The notes beneath the pieces were generated by a model that saw only the letters and a program-made list of their open reading frames with translations, was not told the DNA's origin and did no database searches. Of a DNA stretch of 50,138 bases, positions 24,495 to 34,321 are shown piece by piece. Origin of the DNA: Victivallis vadensis (GTDB lineage Bacteria > Verrucomicrobiota > Lentisphaeria > Victivallales > GWF2-50-93); the NCBI GenBank assembly GCA_945883805.1, contig CAMCYE010000012.1, positions 1-50,138 on the forward strand, written 5' to 3'. Position 1 is the first letter of the stretch. Every line of letters begins with the position of its first letter. Both the position numbers and the translations under genes were made by a program.

Positions 24495-25547
24495 ATGAAG
24501 ACAGTTGAAATAAAAACCGGCGTTAAAATACAGAACAAGCAGGAAGCCATAAGGCTTACCGTGTCCGAGAAGATCCGGAACGGGGAATACGGCGAAAAGC
24601 TGCCCGGAGTGCGTGAGCTTGCAAAAAGCTTCTCCGTGAATGTCATCACTCTGCGCAAGGCGCTGTCACCGCTTGTGAGAGACGGTATCATTTTTCCTGA
24701 AAAAGGGAAGGGGATGTTTGTAGACGGCAAACGGAAGACCTGTGTCGGCATAATCGGATGCACTCATGAAAAGTGCCTTTTTGACAAAGGGACATATTTC
24801 GGAGATGTCTTTCAGGGCATGCGCGATCTGATGGAAGAAAACCATGATTTTTTTTCGTATCAACTGAAACAGCCGGACAGAACGTATCAGGAACTCGTAA
24901 GGGAAAACCCGTCCGTTTCAGGATATGTCATTTTTGTTCCTACAAAAACCGAGGAAAAAGAACTTCCGCACCTCAAAGGCGGAATCCCGTTTGTAGTTGT
25001 CGGAAACACGTCGGCAGACAAGGCGATCAACAGTGTTGACTCCGACAATTACAAGGATTCGTTCAACGCCGTAAGCCAGCTCATAGCGGAAGGAAAAAGG
25101 GAAATCCTCTTTCTTTCAAACAAAGCATGGACAAGAACCCATGATCTCAGATACCGGGGATATATGGATGCCCTTGAAAAATCAGGGATAGCCGCCGATA
25201 AAAAAATGGTGATTATCGAGAATCCGAAAACAGATTTGTTCCAAGACAGTATCCTTTCACTTTTCAGTTCGAAAAATTCCCCGGATGCGATATTCGCAGC
25301 AAACTGCTATTCCGCAGAAAAATTCCTTGAAATGAAAGAAGTCAACAAGAAGAAACTGAGCATTATAGTATATGACGATCCGATGGATGCCCTCTCAAAA
25401 TTCGGAATTGAATACAGGGTCGTCCAGCAGCCACTCTATGAAATCGGAGCGACGGCGATAAAGAGGATTTATGATTTGATTCAGAAGAAAAATGTAAAAC
25501 CGGAGCAGATAAAGATTCCGTCGAAGTTGATAGCTAAGACTGAATAA
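24495..25547 (+). CDS. GntR-type winged-helix regulator with LacI-like sugar-binding domain
   Basis: The 350-residue protein has an N-terminal GntR winged helix (EAIRLTVSEKIRNGEYGEKL, PGVRELAKSFSVNVITLRKA, EKGKGMFV) and a C-terminal periplasmic-binding-protein-like domain of the LacI/AraR type (VGIIGCTHEK, VSGYVIFVPTK, NSVDSDNYKDSFNAVSQLI, PDAIFAANCY, VVQQPLYEIG). AraR of Bacillus has this architecture and responds to a sugar. It is followed, after a 430-base repeat-rich gap, by a sugar isomerase/epimerase-like gene and a dehydrogenase on the same strand, its probable targets. The effector is unknown. Confidence 0.85.
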   Translation: MKTVEIKTGVKIQNKQEAIRLTVSEKIRNGEYGEKLPGVRELAKSFSVNVITLRKALSPLVRDGIIFPEKGKGMFVDGKRKTCVGIIGCTHEKCLFDKGTYFGDVFQGMRDLMEENHDFFSYQLKQPDRTYQELVRENPSVSGYVIFVPTKTEEKELPHLKGGIPFVVVGNTSADKAINSVDSDNYKDSFNAVSQLIAEGKREILFLSNKAWTRTHDLRYRGYMDALEKSGIAADKKMVIIENPKTDLFQDSILSLFSSKNSPDAIFAANCYSAEKFLEMKEVNKKKLSIIVYDDPMDALSKFGIEYRVVQQPLYEIGATAIKRIYDLIQKKNVKPEQIKIPSKLIAKTE

Positions 25548-25620
25548 GCACAGAGGAGCAGAGTTTTGATGGAATTAGAATAACAGGATGGAGAGTCTGT
25601 CTTACAATTCTTTGGAAAAG

Positions 25621-25959
25621 GACGCGTCAGCAGAGTGACGCGGCTACAGCGGGGATGAAGAAAAAGACGCGTCAGCATAGACCTTCATCCGATGCTGAGC
25701 AAGAATGCAATTGCAATTAGGATTTGTTTGTAGCCACGTCACTCTGTTGACGTGCTCTTTGGATTGGAAGACGTTAATGAAATTGAAGCAGTGAGGAAGA
25801 TTTCGGGATTCCTTAAGAAACTGAGGTGATGGCGACAGGACGATCGAACTTTTTGGAGTGCGGTAGCTTGCTGCCGCTTTTTGGCAGACAAGCTTGCTTG
25901 TCTGAAATAACGCGGAGCGAGCTCCGCTAATTAAAGCTGAAGCAAGCTTCAGCACTCCA
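25621..25959. repeat. Repeat cluster including GGAGTGC composite, copy 2
   Basis: At 25623-25645 and 25670-25760 lie GCGTCA...TGACGC and GTCACTCTGTTGACG units. At 25854-25959 lies a full GGAGTGC composite bounded by TGGAGTGC and GCACTCCA, made of four consecutive hairpins: GCGGTAGCTTGCTGCCGC, CAGACAAGCTTGCTTGTCTG, GCGGAGCGAGCTCCGC and GCTGAAGCAAGCTTCAGC. No gene lies in the gap. Confidence 0.7.
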
Positions 25960-25987
25960 TATTAAAGGAATAACAGTGGAGGTATCC

Positions 25988-26869
25988 ATGTTCAAAATCG
26001 GGGTAATGGTTGAATCGTTCAGGAAAGGGTTGGATGGCGGGCTGAAGGCCGCCTCTGAAATAGGCGCCGACGGTGTCCAGATTTATGCGACTTCCGGCGA
26101 AACGCATTTTGATAAACTGAAAGGCGCAAACCTTGTCAGTCTCAGGACAAAGCTGAAAGATTACAGGCTCGAAGTTTCGGCCCTGTGCGGAGATTTCGGA
26201 GGACACGGGTTTCAAATCGCGGAGCATAATCCGAAACGGATTGAGGATACGAAGCGCGTTATCGGGGTTGCTCTTGAACTTGGAACCTCGATTGTCACAA
26301 CCCATATCGGAGTGGTTCCGGATGAAAAGTCCAATCCCCGATATGCGGTCATGGCCCGCGCCTGTGAGAAAATGGGCGCATTCGCTGAAAACGAAGGCGT
26401 AGTCCTCGCAATAGAGACCGGACCTGAAAACGCCATCACCTTGAAGGAATTCCTGGACGACATAGGTCTTAAAAAAGGTCTCGGGGTAAATTTTGATCCC
26501 GCCAACCTTGTGATGGTCTGCAGGGAGAATATTCCTCAAGCTGTGAAAACACTTGCACCTTACATTGTCCACACTCATGCAAAAGACGGCGTAAACCTAA
26601 AGCCTGTAAGTGCGGAACAGCTCTACAATTCTTTTGCCGAGGGAGGCATTGAAGGTTTTCATGCAACGGACTACATAAGGGAAGTTCCGCTGGGCGAGGG
26701 GGGCGTTGATTTTGACTCCTACCTTAAGGTACTTTCGGAAACGGGTTACAGTGGTTATCTCACGATAGAAAGGGAAGTCGGGGAGAATCCTACGGCCGAC
26801 ATCAGGCTGGCGGTGGAATTTTTGAGATCTAAGGTTGGTAAGAAAATTTTTCCGGGACGGAAAAATTAA
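25988..26869 (+). CDS. Sugar phosphate isomerase/epimerase-like TIM-barrel protein
   Basis: The 293-residue protein belongs to the xylose-isomerase-like (AP endonuclease 2) superfamily. Metal-ligand positions are visible as AIETGPENA, GVNFDPANL, HTHAKDG and the final TIERE. Family members isomerise or epimerise sugars or act in inositol catabolism (IolE/IolI-like). GGAGG lies 6 bases before the ATG at 25988; the in-frame GTG at 25976 overlaps that site and is less likely. The dehydrogenase 41 bases downstream is a usual partner, consistent with a small sugar or inositol degradation operon under the upstream regulator. Exact substrate not determinable. Confidence 0.85.
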   Translation: MFKIGVMVESFRKGLDGGLKAASEIGADGVQIYATSGETHFDKLKGANLVSLRTKLKDYRLEVSALCGDFGGHGFQIAEHNPKRIEDTKRVIGVALELGTSIVTTHIGVVPDEKSNPRYAVMARACEKMGAFAENEGVVLAIETGPENAITLKEFLDDIGLKKGLGVNFDPANLVMVCRENIPQAVKTLAPYIVHTHAKDGVNLKPVSAEQLYNSFAEGGIEGFHATDYIREVPLGEGGVDFDSYLKVLSETGYSGYLTIEREVGENPTADIRLAVEFLRSKVGKKIFPGRKN

Positions 26870-26910
26870 TAAGGAAATAAGACGTTATAAACGAAGAAAA
26901 GAGGAAAGAA

Positions 26911-27975
26911 ATGAAGAAGAAAGTGAAAATCGGAATTATTGGAATGGGTGCCATAGGGGCTGTGCATGCTGATGCTTTCTCCGCAAACTCAAATAATGCG
27001 GAAATCGCAGTACTTTGCGACATCAACTCTGACCGCCTCAAGGCGATGGGCGAAAAGTACAAGGTCGGCAAGCTATGTTTGGATTACAGGGAAGTCCTGA
27101 AAAGCGATGTAGATGCGGTTGTTGTCAGTGTAGGCAACGCCCTTCACAGAGTAACCGCCTGCGCCGCTCTCAAGGCCGGCAAAAACGTCCTGCTTGAGAA
27201 ACCTATGGCGATGAATTCGAAAGAGGCGGCAGAAATAGTTGCCACTGCCGACAAAAGCCGAAAGATCCTCCAGGTCGGGATGGTGAACCGTCAGCGCGGC
27301 GACATACAGCTTGCAAGAAAATATGTGACTGACGGAATTCTCGGAGACATCTACCACATGCGTGTAGTCCTCATCAGAAGGCGCGGCATTCCCGGGCTTG
27401 GCGGCTGGTTCACCACGAAGGCGGCATCCGGAGGCGGACCTCTCATAGATATCGGGGTTCACTGGTTTGATGCTGCTATGTTCATCAGCGGACACTGGAA
27501 TCCGAGCTCAGTCAGCGCGATGACTTATTCGAAATTCGGAAGCCCGATGAAAAATTACAAATACGTCAGTATGTGGGCCGGCCCGCCTAAATTCGACGGC
27601 GTATGCGATACGGAAGACTATGCGACCGGTTTTGTGAGATACGGCAAAAAGGCTACAATGAGTTTTGAAATCGCGTGGGCTGCAAATGCCGAAGATGAAT
27701 CATACGTCGAGATTCTCGGGACAAAAGGTGGAATAAAGGTCTTCAGTTCCAAGAACCCTAGACTTCTTACAGAGTTCAACGGAAACATAGCAAATGTGGA
27801 GCTGCTTATTCCGGAATCAGGAAGCCCTTTCCAGATTCAGGCAAAGAAATTCATAGATGCATGCAGGGGAGAATGCCCTTCGGAAGTTCCTGGCAAACAG
27901 GGGCTAGTCAACATGAAACTTATAGACGCAATATATGAATCTGGGGTCAAAGGCAAGGAGATATTGATCAAGTAA
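26911..27975 (+). CDS. Gfo/Idh/MocA-family dehydrogenase
   Basis: The 354-residue protein has the Rossmann loop IGMGAIGAVHADAF, the catalytic LLEKPMA motif near residue 98, and the C-terminal domain with GGGPLIDIGVHWFD, whose Asp and His are the usual catalytic pair. It probably oxidises a sugar, sugar acid or inositol with NAD(P). GAGGAAAG precedes the ATG by 1-2 bases, and it follows the isomerase gene by 41 bases, so the two should be cotranscribed. Unlike the dehydrogenase at 13883 it has no cysteine cluster, so the two are distant paralogues. Confidence 0.88.
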   Translation: MKKKVKIGIIGMGAIGAVHADAFSANSNNAEIAVLCDINSDRLKAMGEKYKVGKLCLDYREVLKSDVDAVVVSVGNALHRVTACAALKAGKNVLLEKPMAMNSKEAAEIVATADKSRKILQVGMVNRQRGDIQLARKYVTDGILGDIYHMRVVLIRRRGIPGLGGWFTTKAASGGGPLIDIGVHWFDAAMFISGHWNPSSVSAMTYSKFGSPMKNYKYVSMWAGPPKFDGVCDTEDYATGFVRYGKKATMSFEIAWAANAEDESYVEILGTKGGIKVFSSKNPRLLTEFNGNIANVELLIPESGSPFQIQAKKFIDACRGECPSEVPGKQGLVNMKLIDAIYESGVKGKEILIK

Positions 27976-28084
27976 TTCCAAATCCCGATTTAAAAAGAGA
28001 GGAACGAGTGTGATTTGAATTCGAAATAGGGATAAGAGCCAGGAACAAAAGAGTTCATCTCAGGCTGTCCGTCTCAAGAAGACC

Positions 28085-28171
28085 AACCACAGAGGACTCA
28101 GAGTAAAAAGGATATTTCTTGCTTTAACCTTCCCACTTAATAAAATTCTTCTCTCTGTGCCCTCTGTGGTT
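28085..28171. repeat. ACCACAGAGG-type inverted repeat
   Basis: AACCACAGAGGACTCAGAG on the left is largely complementary to CTCTGTGCCCTCTGTGGTTA on the right, with an AT-rich centre. Related elements are at 11336-11406 and 24054-24105. The rest of the 340-base gap (27976-28314) holds only the promoter described next. Confidence 0.7.
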
Positions 28172-28230
28172 AGTCCCAGGCAAGACTGAGCTGTTGCGAC
28201 ACATTACTGTATTTTACTGTTTTTTTTTAA

Positions 28231-28276
28231 TAACACTTGACACTGTCATGATAATCTGATATAATCTGAAGTGTTA
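28231..28276 (+). promoter_or_regulatory. Consensus sigma-70 promoter framed by an inverted repeat
   Basis: TTGACA (28237-28242) and TATAAT (28260-28265) are both perfect and 17 bases apart. The palindromic halves TAACACTT (28231-28238) and AAGTGTTA (28269-28276) flank it exactly, overlapping the -35 box on one side and lying just after the -10 box on the other. A repressor bound to these halves would block the polymerase. The gene served is the regulator at 28315, so autorepression is likely. Confidence 0.7.
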
Positions 28277-28314
28277 CCAAAATATTATCAAAGTGTCACT
28301 ATTTAGGATATGCA

Positions 28315-29304
28315 ATGATGCGCGGAACAAGCAAACTGTATGCCTTTACGCCAAAGTGTCGAATTATAGCTAGACATTTGGTTGATGAAATCAAGTCGGG
28401 AAAATATCGTCCCGGAGACAAGATAGACAGTGTTATTACTTTATCTAAACGATTCGGGGTAGGTAGGAGGGTTGTTTGGACGGCATTTGCCATCTTGGCA
28501 AAAGATAATTACATAATCACGGAGCATGGCAGCGGCACTTATGTCAATCCCCAACTGAAACCTGGCAGATTCTATCGTATAGGCCTTTTCATCAACCGTC
28601 AGAATCCCATGAAAATGGGGCCGACGATCACTGCGGTCAGTCAAAAAGCCCATAAAATCGATTATAAGACCGTGTTGGGAATTAATTTTGAAAAGGATTT
28701 TGAATTATCTGACTGGCTGCAAACCGAGAAGCAGATTGATGGTGTCCTGATTGCCGGCATCGTGGATGAAAAGTTGCTGAAGTATCCGCGTCGCAACAGG
28801 ATTCCCTATGTAGTTATAGGCAATTACGATATTTCACCTGAACATCCTCAGGCAACAACTGACATAAGGAATATTGTGAAAGGGGCCTTCCTGCCGGTGT
28901 TGAAACAAGGTGAGTATAAACGAATCGGCCTAATTGTCGGCAGTATGGAATTGAAGGCTAATCATGAATTCGCGCAGGGAGTGATGGATGCAATTGCCGC
29001 AAACAACTTGCAGGTCAAAGATGAATTGATCTGTTTTGCGGAAGACGACGGATACGCAGAAGTAATTAAGCTGATGGAAATCTTGAAACCGGACGCAATC
29101 TATGTACATGACGATTTGGCCCTAGGCATGAAGAAATACTTGGATCGGCATGACAACATGATTAGTCAGCGTCCTTGCATACTGACCAATTCATGGGGTG
29201 CGGATATGCTGCCGAAAAAGTATTATGACCGAAAAGTTAAGTTTCAGGATGGTTTGAACGATCGTGTGGACGATGCAATCACGAAGTTGATAGGAGCTAG
29301 TTGA
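28315..29304 (+). CDS. GntR/LacI-hybrid transcription regulator
   Basis: The 329-residue protein has an N-terminal GntR winged helix (IIARHLVDEIKSGKYRPGDK, VITLSKRFGVGRRVVWTAFA, EHGSGTYV) and a LacI-type ligand domain (YRIGLFINR, DGVLIAGIVDEKLL, IPYVVIGNYD, RIGLIVGSMELKANHEFAQG, PDAIYVHDDLALGM). It is shorter than the regulator at 24495. Two tandem ATGs (28315, 28318) follow AGGATA. It lies behind a perfect sigma-70 promoter and heads a run of same-strand genes: a pseudopilin and two giant secreted proteins. I infer it senses a carbohydrate that those proteins process. Confidence 0.82.
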   Translation: MMRGTSKLYAFTPKCRIIARHLVDEIKSGKYRPGDKIDSVITLSKRFGVGRRVVWTAFAILAKDNYIITEHGSGTYVNPQLKPGRFYRIGLFINRQNPMKMGPTITAVSQKAHKIDYKTVLGINFEKDFELSDWLQTEKQIDGVLIAGIVDEKLLKYPRRNRIPYVVIGNYDISPEHPQATTDIRNIVKGAFLPVLKQGEYKRIGLIVGSMELKANHEFAQGVMDAIAANNLQVKDELICFAEDDGYAEVIKLMEILKPDAIYVHDDLALGMKKYLDRHDNMISQRPCILTNSWGADMLPKKYYDRKVKFQDGLNDRVDDAITKLIGAS

Positions 29305-29365
29305 AAAGTATATATTTAGACAATAGGCGAATTAATTTAATTGCACAGGGAATTGTATTTTAATT

Positions 29366-29390
29366 TCGCAGGCAGGATGCCTGTGTTACA
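29366..29390. repeat. Single mini-hairpin repeat arm
   Basis: CAGGCA-GGA-TGCCTG followed by TGTTAC is one arm of the paired-hairpin family; a diverged GCACAGG at 29342 may be what remains of the other arm. It lies in the leader ahead of the pseudopilin gene. Upstream TTG-initiated readings of that gene are translations of this repeat. Confidence 0.5.
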
Positions 29391-29415
29391 TTTTTATAAC
29401 AAAACGGGGTGGAAA

Positions 29416-30198
29416 ATGAAAATTATCCTGAAGAGGAACTGGTTTAGGATCAGGCTATTACACAGAAGAGGGGAAATGGGTTTTACGCTTATAGAATTGC
29501 TGATTGTCATAGCCATTATTGCAATTCTGGCCAGTATGTTGTTGCCTGCATTAAGCAAAACACGTGCGATGGCTCACATTTCAGGATGCCAAAGCAATCT
29601 GAGACAAAATGGGATTGCGCTTTTACAGTATTCCGACGATTTCAATACTTGGGGGCCGTCTGGAACCGAAGATGGAGGAGCGAACAGATACAGTTATGTC
29701 TCGACGGAAGGTTACCTATTTCCGTCGGGTACTGCCACCGGTGACGACAAAGCCAAGGCGCTGATGTGTCCCGGAATGAGACCTCCAACATACTATTCTG
29801 CCGGTAGGGTAGTTGCCGGTGCTGGCGGAGTTGTATATTCAAGTTACTTGCTGTCATTCGGCACCGGCACCCGTATTGCTGCCGGTAATTGGTTCTTCTG
29901 GAGGCCAACCACATCCGTCAGTGGTGGAGTGCAGAGGGTGCAGTGCCCATCTACAAAATTCCTGAATAGTGTAGTGAACGGTTGCTATGTTGCTGGTCCG
30001 AGCGAACAACCGATGATGGGTGACATCGCCTCAAAAACCGGAATAATCATGCCGTACGCGGTGGCAGCAGGAGGCGCGCTCATGTCACATAACGGAGCCA
30101 ATACGGCCTTCATGGACGGACATGTACAATGGACAAACAAAACTGCTTTTAACGGATATGTCCATTACCAAGATCAGCAATGCAGACTTTATTGGTGA
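29416..30198 (+). CDS. Type II secretion-type pseudopilin (H-X-DG family)
   Basis: The 260-residue protein has a class III prepilin signal: a basic leader with RGEMG, cleavage before FTLIE, then the hydrophobic helix [19 protein letters not shown]. The body contains [20 protein letters not shown] and ends with [16 protein letters not shown], an H-X8-DG variant of the H-X9-DG motif typical of the expanded pseudopilin set of Lentisphaerae and Planctomycetes. It is expected at the inner membrane and periplasm after cleavage by a prepilin peptidase. No other secretion gene is nearby. GGTGGA lies 4 bases before the ATG. Its place between a sugar regulator and two secreted giants suggests a link to surface glycan handling. 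Confidence 0.85.
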   Translation: MKIILKRNWFRIRLLHRRGEMGFTLIELLIVIAIIAILASMLLPALSKTRAMAHISGCQSNLRQNGIALLQYSDDFNTWGPSGTEDGGANRYSYVSTEGYLFPSGTATGDDKAKALMCPGMRPPTYYSAGRVVAGAGGVVYSSYLLSFGTGTRIAAGNWFFWRPTTSVSGGVQRVQCPSTKFLNSVVNGCYVAGPSEQPMMGDIASKTGIIMPYAVAAGGALMSHNGANTAFMDGHVQWTNKTAFNGYVHYQDQQCRLYW

Positions 30199-30255
30199 CG
30201 GATAACATGAAATCGGTTTATCTTGATGGAAATCAAATCTAGGAAATAGGGATCT

Positions 30256-33200
30256 ATGTGCTTGTTGAAAATGGCAATATTGTTTGTTGCTCCGGCTATG
30301 ATGTTTACTGCTACTGCGCTGGGCGTTGAAATTAGCCAAGTTTCTTGGTGGACTGGCAAAAATAATTTTTCGAAAGATTTCAGTTTGATTTTAAAGGATC
30401 AAACGGGTAAAGCGGTACAAGAAGATACACTCAGTGCAAGTAAGACCATGCGTGTCCTTAAATCTTCGGATGTATTTCATGACGGAGAAAACATTCGCTT
30501 TAAATTCAATCTTCTGCCGCTTGCTGACAAGCCTACGGTGCTGGAGATATTGACAGGACAAGGCAAGGAATCCTGGAAAATGCTCATGAGTCCGTCGGGA
30601 CAGCCGGAGGCGTTGGCCGTTTCAGCCTGTGGTGCTGATGGAAAGGCGGCTTTTGCGAAACTTGACTACCGTTTCCGAGGTGTCATGAACCAGAGTTTCT
30701 CATGGCCGCAAAATGTTTTGAACTGGAGCAGGTATTTCTATTACAACTCCACAACCGCTGTGGATAAATGGTTTACCGCAGAGGTGAAATTTATTGCAGG
30801 TGCACAGGAATTATATGTTGACGGAAAATTCATCCACCGGTTCGCGATACCGTCAGCAGCGGACAGCACCCTCACTTTTCGCCTTTCTCCTGGCACAACA
30901 ATAACGGCCCCCTTTTGTTTTCACCAGGAATACGAGACTCAGTTCTTGCCAGTTGATATTTCCTCCCGCCTTAACAGCAAAGAAATTGACGGTAAGGTTG
31001 TCGCAGACCTGTCGCTTCCGCCAAGCGGGCAGACGGTCACGGTAAAGAATGTCCCGTTTATTTTTCCAGAAAGGACAAAATACAGCCATCTTGACATTGG
31101 CCTGAGCTGGATCAGGGAAGGCAATCTGAGAGGTTCCGAGAAGTCGAACATTGGCAGTTTCGGCGGACGCTGGGGCGGTGCGCTTGACAATAATCCCGGG
31201 CGGCTGCAGTTTCGTGTTCCCAACGGCGATTACAATGCCCTGTATGTGATTGCCTCCTCGGAAGGGGAAGGCGGCGCCGACAGGATACCGCAGTTCACAG
31301 TTCAGTTTTACCGTCCCGACGCAGGATTTCCGAAAAACTTCCCTTCCCCCCAGGTTCCGCTGTTCAGTATGAAAGGAGATGCGACCAGGCTTCCGGTAAA
31401 AAACTCTGACGGCACGGAGGGAAACCTGTATCTGATCAAAGTTCCTATTGCTCCCGGTCAACTGCAGGAGTTCAGTGATCTGCGCTGTTTGGAATTCGAA
31501 CTTACGAAAAATGTGGAACTTTATCGCAGCTACCCGGATCCCTCATATTACAGTGTTAGCGGTGCCGGACTTCCAAGTGCGGTAAAAGTCTTTGCAATGA
31601 CTCTGGCTCTGCCGCCATATGAAGTCACTTTCGCACCGCGCAATTACGCCAATATATGGACCGCTCCTGAAAGTTCGGAATATGGTGTCGAATTGAAAAA
31701 CCGGTCTGATAGGGAATTGAAAATACAACTGCTTCTTGACACCTCCAGCCTTGATCAGCAGGAGAAAACCGTAGCAAACACCGAAGTCAGGCTTGCACCG
31801 TATGGTAAAGGCCGATACGATTTTAAAGTCAAATTAAACCGATACGGGTGGCATAAGGTAAAGCTGACATGTTCCTCCATTGAGGACATTCAGGTACACG
31901 AACGGTCCCTGGCCTATTTGCGGCAGCGTGATCATATAAAATCAAGGAACTTTTCCGACAAGGGTTTTATTTTCGGGTTCTGGAATTGGAGGGGAGAGCA
32001 CAGCACTCCAGGTGCCAAGGAATCTTTTACCGTCATGGGCCTGGCCGGAGCCGGATCGCTCTCTTCTGGAATGTATGACACTTGGGCCAACGAGGAAATC
32101 CATGCCGTTGCCCGGAAATTCGGCATCCGGAACTATCTGCTTTTCGGGAACGGCGATTCAAGATTCACATCTTTTCAATTCCCAGAGAGATATTTTGGAA
32201 TCCCATACGATGGCGGCAACCCTGACAAAATGGGGGATGTATTGTTGAAGAAGCTTAAAGAAAGAGAGCAGCCGGCAAATGAGATTTCGGAGCCGTTGCT
32301 GGTCAGGATCTTCGCCGAACCCAGTCTTGGCCCCACCACTCATGGCAGCCTGCCGGAATATTTTGGAGAACAGCCAGCCAATCTTGCCGAGCAGAATGTG
32401 AAAATGTTTAATGATTGCACAGAACGTTTGCTGATATCTGCAAAAGCCATAAAGGCCAAATACCCGTCGGCAAAAATCCTGATGCCCCATGGTGATCCCT
32501 CCTTCTCCATTCCTTTCCTGAAGGAGAGAGGTGAAGCAGCTTCCCTGATAGATGGTGTGGCGGTAGACATAGGCTATTTTGAAAGGCTTCCCGAGCAGCA
32601 GTTCCACCAGTGTTCAATTCATCGGCTGTATCAATTTTTGAACGAATGGAAAAAGTATAAGGAAACGCCGCCAGTAATGGCGATTTTTGAAGGACCATGT
32701 ATCATTGGGGTATTGCCCGGAGCTTTGACAGAGCGGGAGTTTGCCGCGCACACCGTTAGGGCAGCTCTGCTGCTGGGGGCTTACGGCATCAACCGGCAGT
32801 TTGCAACAGCATCCCCGTTCGACTGCGGCAATTACTGGGGTGAACAGCATTATGGCAGCGGCCTGATCAGCCGGATAAACAGCTTGAACCCACATGTCGC
32901 ATACTGTGCATACGCCACCATGACCCGCCATCTGGCTGACAAGGATTTCGTCAGATGGCAGCCGACCGGCAGCCTGTCCACCTATTGCCTGCAGTTCCGG
33001 GACATTGCCTCCGGCCAGCCGATGTATGCGGTCTGGACCATCCGGGGAACCCGTCCGGTCATATTTCAGACAGGAGGAGGTAAAGTTTCTATTTATGATT
33101 ACATGGACAATGTCCAGTCCGCCAACATTGACGGAAACAGGGTCACTGTTATGAGCGGGCCGGAACCTGTTTTCGTTTACGGGATCGGCGATGCGCCGGA

Positions 33201-34305
33201 AATCAGCCTAGGGGTTCCCGATCATTCTGATTCCGCGCTTGGGCAGTTTAGCAGGAAAATTGCCGCTTCCGGTTTGATGAAATGGCGACAGGAACAGGAG
33301 GAAGACCGCAGTTATACGGAATCATTCCCAGACTGTATCCGCCGTTTTCCTGCAAAGATGGAATTGAGCAAATCTGACTCTCCTGCGGAAACCGGTGGGA
33401 ACGCTTTGGCGGTAAAGTTACCCCCTCAAGGGAAAAACCGTGGGACAATGCCGTTTTTCACCACCCTTTATCCGGAGGAGAATCTGCCAGTTCCCGGAAA
33501 AGCTGAACTGCTGAGCATCTGGGTGAAGGCCGCAAGCGACTGGGGCAGAATAGTTTATGTGCTGAGAGATGCCAATAATGAAAAATGGGTTAGCGTAGGT
33601 TCCACAGGGCACTGGAACAGTGATGACATGCACGGCTGGAGCGCCTTCAATTACGACGGCTGGAGGTTGCTGAAATTTGAACTGCCCGGCAACGCCCCGT
33701 ATGACTGTTTCCGTGAACATGGTTCCACATGGTGGGGATGCAGTGAAGGCGACGGCATCGTGGATCTGCCATTGAGAATCGAAAAGATCATCATTGAAAA
33801 AAGGCCGGAAGCCATGTATGTCAACTCCCTGGAAAAAACCGATCCCGCACCAGTGTTGCTGGGGGACATATATGCCGAATACGTAAATGCGGCTGACATG
33901 ACTGAAGACGCGGTAAGACTGTCAAAACTGCGTATGCCTCCTCCGCCGGGGAACTGGGAAGAACCCAACCCGATTGCCGAACTGGAGAAAAACGGCTCAT
34001 TGCAACCGACCAGCATAACCGGAGTAAAGCATCCGGAATATGAGTATGACGGCACAAGGGGAATCTTTTCGTTCAAGGAAATTGCTGATGCCGAAAGCTA
34101 TGACATCTGGCTGAGTCTGTCTCCGGACGGAAAAGACGCATTGCTCATGGGTAAGAACATCATGAAATCCGGGGTCTTGATCAAAGGGTTTAGGGCCGCC
34201 ACCGATTTTTACGCGTTCGTCATTTACCGGAACCGGGCAGGAGTAATTTCCAAGCCGTCTCCGGCATTCAAATTCCGGCTGGACGACATGTTTGCAATGA
34301 AATAG
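30256..34305 (+). CDS. Very large secreted protein, putative glycoside hydrolase of unknown family
   Basis: The 1349-residue product has a signal peptide (KMAILFVAPAMMFTATALG). Residues about 25-570 look like successive beta-sandwich domains, including KWFTAEVKFIAGAQELYVDG, concanavalin-like. From about 575 to 880 a TIM-barrel-like region begins at GFIFGFWNWRGEH; Glu688 (VRIFAEPSLG) and Glu812 (MAIFEGPCII) are spaced like the acid/base and nucleophile of clan GH-A enzymes. A carbohydrate-binding-like domain (about 1030-1200) and a fibronectin-III-like end (about 1250-1345) follow. I do not recognise the family. It follows the pseudopilin by 57 bases and precedes a second giant by 16, so they share a transcript. 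Polysaccharide cleavage is inference. Confidence 0.6.
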   Translation: MCLLKMAILFVAPAMMFTATALGVEISQVSWWTGKNNFSKDFSLILKDQTGKAVQEDTLSASKTMRVLKSSDVFHDGENIRFKFNLLPLADKPTVLEILTGQGKESWKMLMSPSGQPEALAVSACGADGKAAFAKLDYRFRGVMNQSFSWPQNVLNWSRYFYYNSTTAVDKWFTAEVKFIAGAQELYVDGKFIHRFAIPSAADSTLTFRLSPGTTITAPFCFHQEYETQFLPVDISSRLNSKEIDGKVVADLSLPPSGQTVTVKNVPFIFPERTKYSHLDIGLSWIREGNLRGSEKSNIGSFGGRWGGALDNNPGRLQFRVPNGDYNALYVIASSEGEGGADRIPQFTVQFYRPDAGFPKNFPSPQVPLFSMKGDATRLPVKNSDGTEGNLYLIKVPIAPGQLQEFSDLRCLEFELTKNVELYRSYPDPSYYSVSGAGLPSAVKVFAMTLALPPYEVTFAPRNYANIWTAPESSEYGVELKNRSDRELKIQLLLDTSSLDQQEKTVANTEVRLAPYGKGRYDFKVKLNRYGWHKVKLTCSSIEDIQVHERSLAYLRQRDHIKSRNFSDKGFIFGFWNWRGEHSTPGAKESFTVMGLAGAGSLSSGMYDTWANEEIHAVARKFGIRNYLLFGNGDSRFTSFQFPERYFGIPYDGGNPDKMGDVLLKKLKEREQPANEISEPLLVRIFAEPSLGPTTHGSLPEYFGEQPANLAEQNVKMFNDCTERLLISAKAIKAKYPSAKILMPHGDPSFSIPFLKERGEAASLIDGVAVDIGYFERLPEQQFHQCSIHRLYQFLNEWKKYKETPPVMAIFEGPCIIGVLPGALTEREFAAHTVRAALLLGAYGINRQFATASPFDCGNYWGEQHYGSGLISRINSLNPHVAYCAYATMTRHLADKDFVRWQPTGSLSTYCLQFRDIASGQPMYAVWTIRGTRPVIFQTGGGKVSIYDYMDNVQSANIDGNRVTVMSGPEPVFVYGIGDAPEISLGVPDHSDSALGQFSRKIAASGLMKWRQEQEEDRSYTESFPDCIRRFPAKMELSKSDSPAETGGNALAVKLPPQGKNRGTMPFFTTLYPEENLPVPGKAELLSIWVKAASDWGRIVYVLRDANNEKWVSVGSTGHWNSDDMHGWSAFNYDGWRLLKFELPGNAPYDCFREHGSTWWGCSEGDGIVDLPLRIEKIIIEKRPEAMYVNSLEKTDPAPVLLGDIYAEYVNAADMTEDAVRLSKLRMPPPPGNWEEPNPIAELEKNGSLQPTSITGVKHPEYEYDGTRGIFSFKEIADAESYDIWLSLSPDGKDALLMGKNIMKSGVLIKGFRAATDFYAFVIYRNRAGVISKPSPAFKFRLDDMFAMK

Positions 34306-34321
34306 TAACCAACAGTATAAA

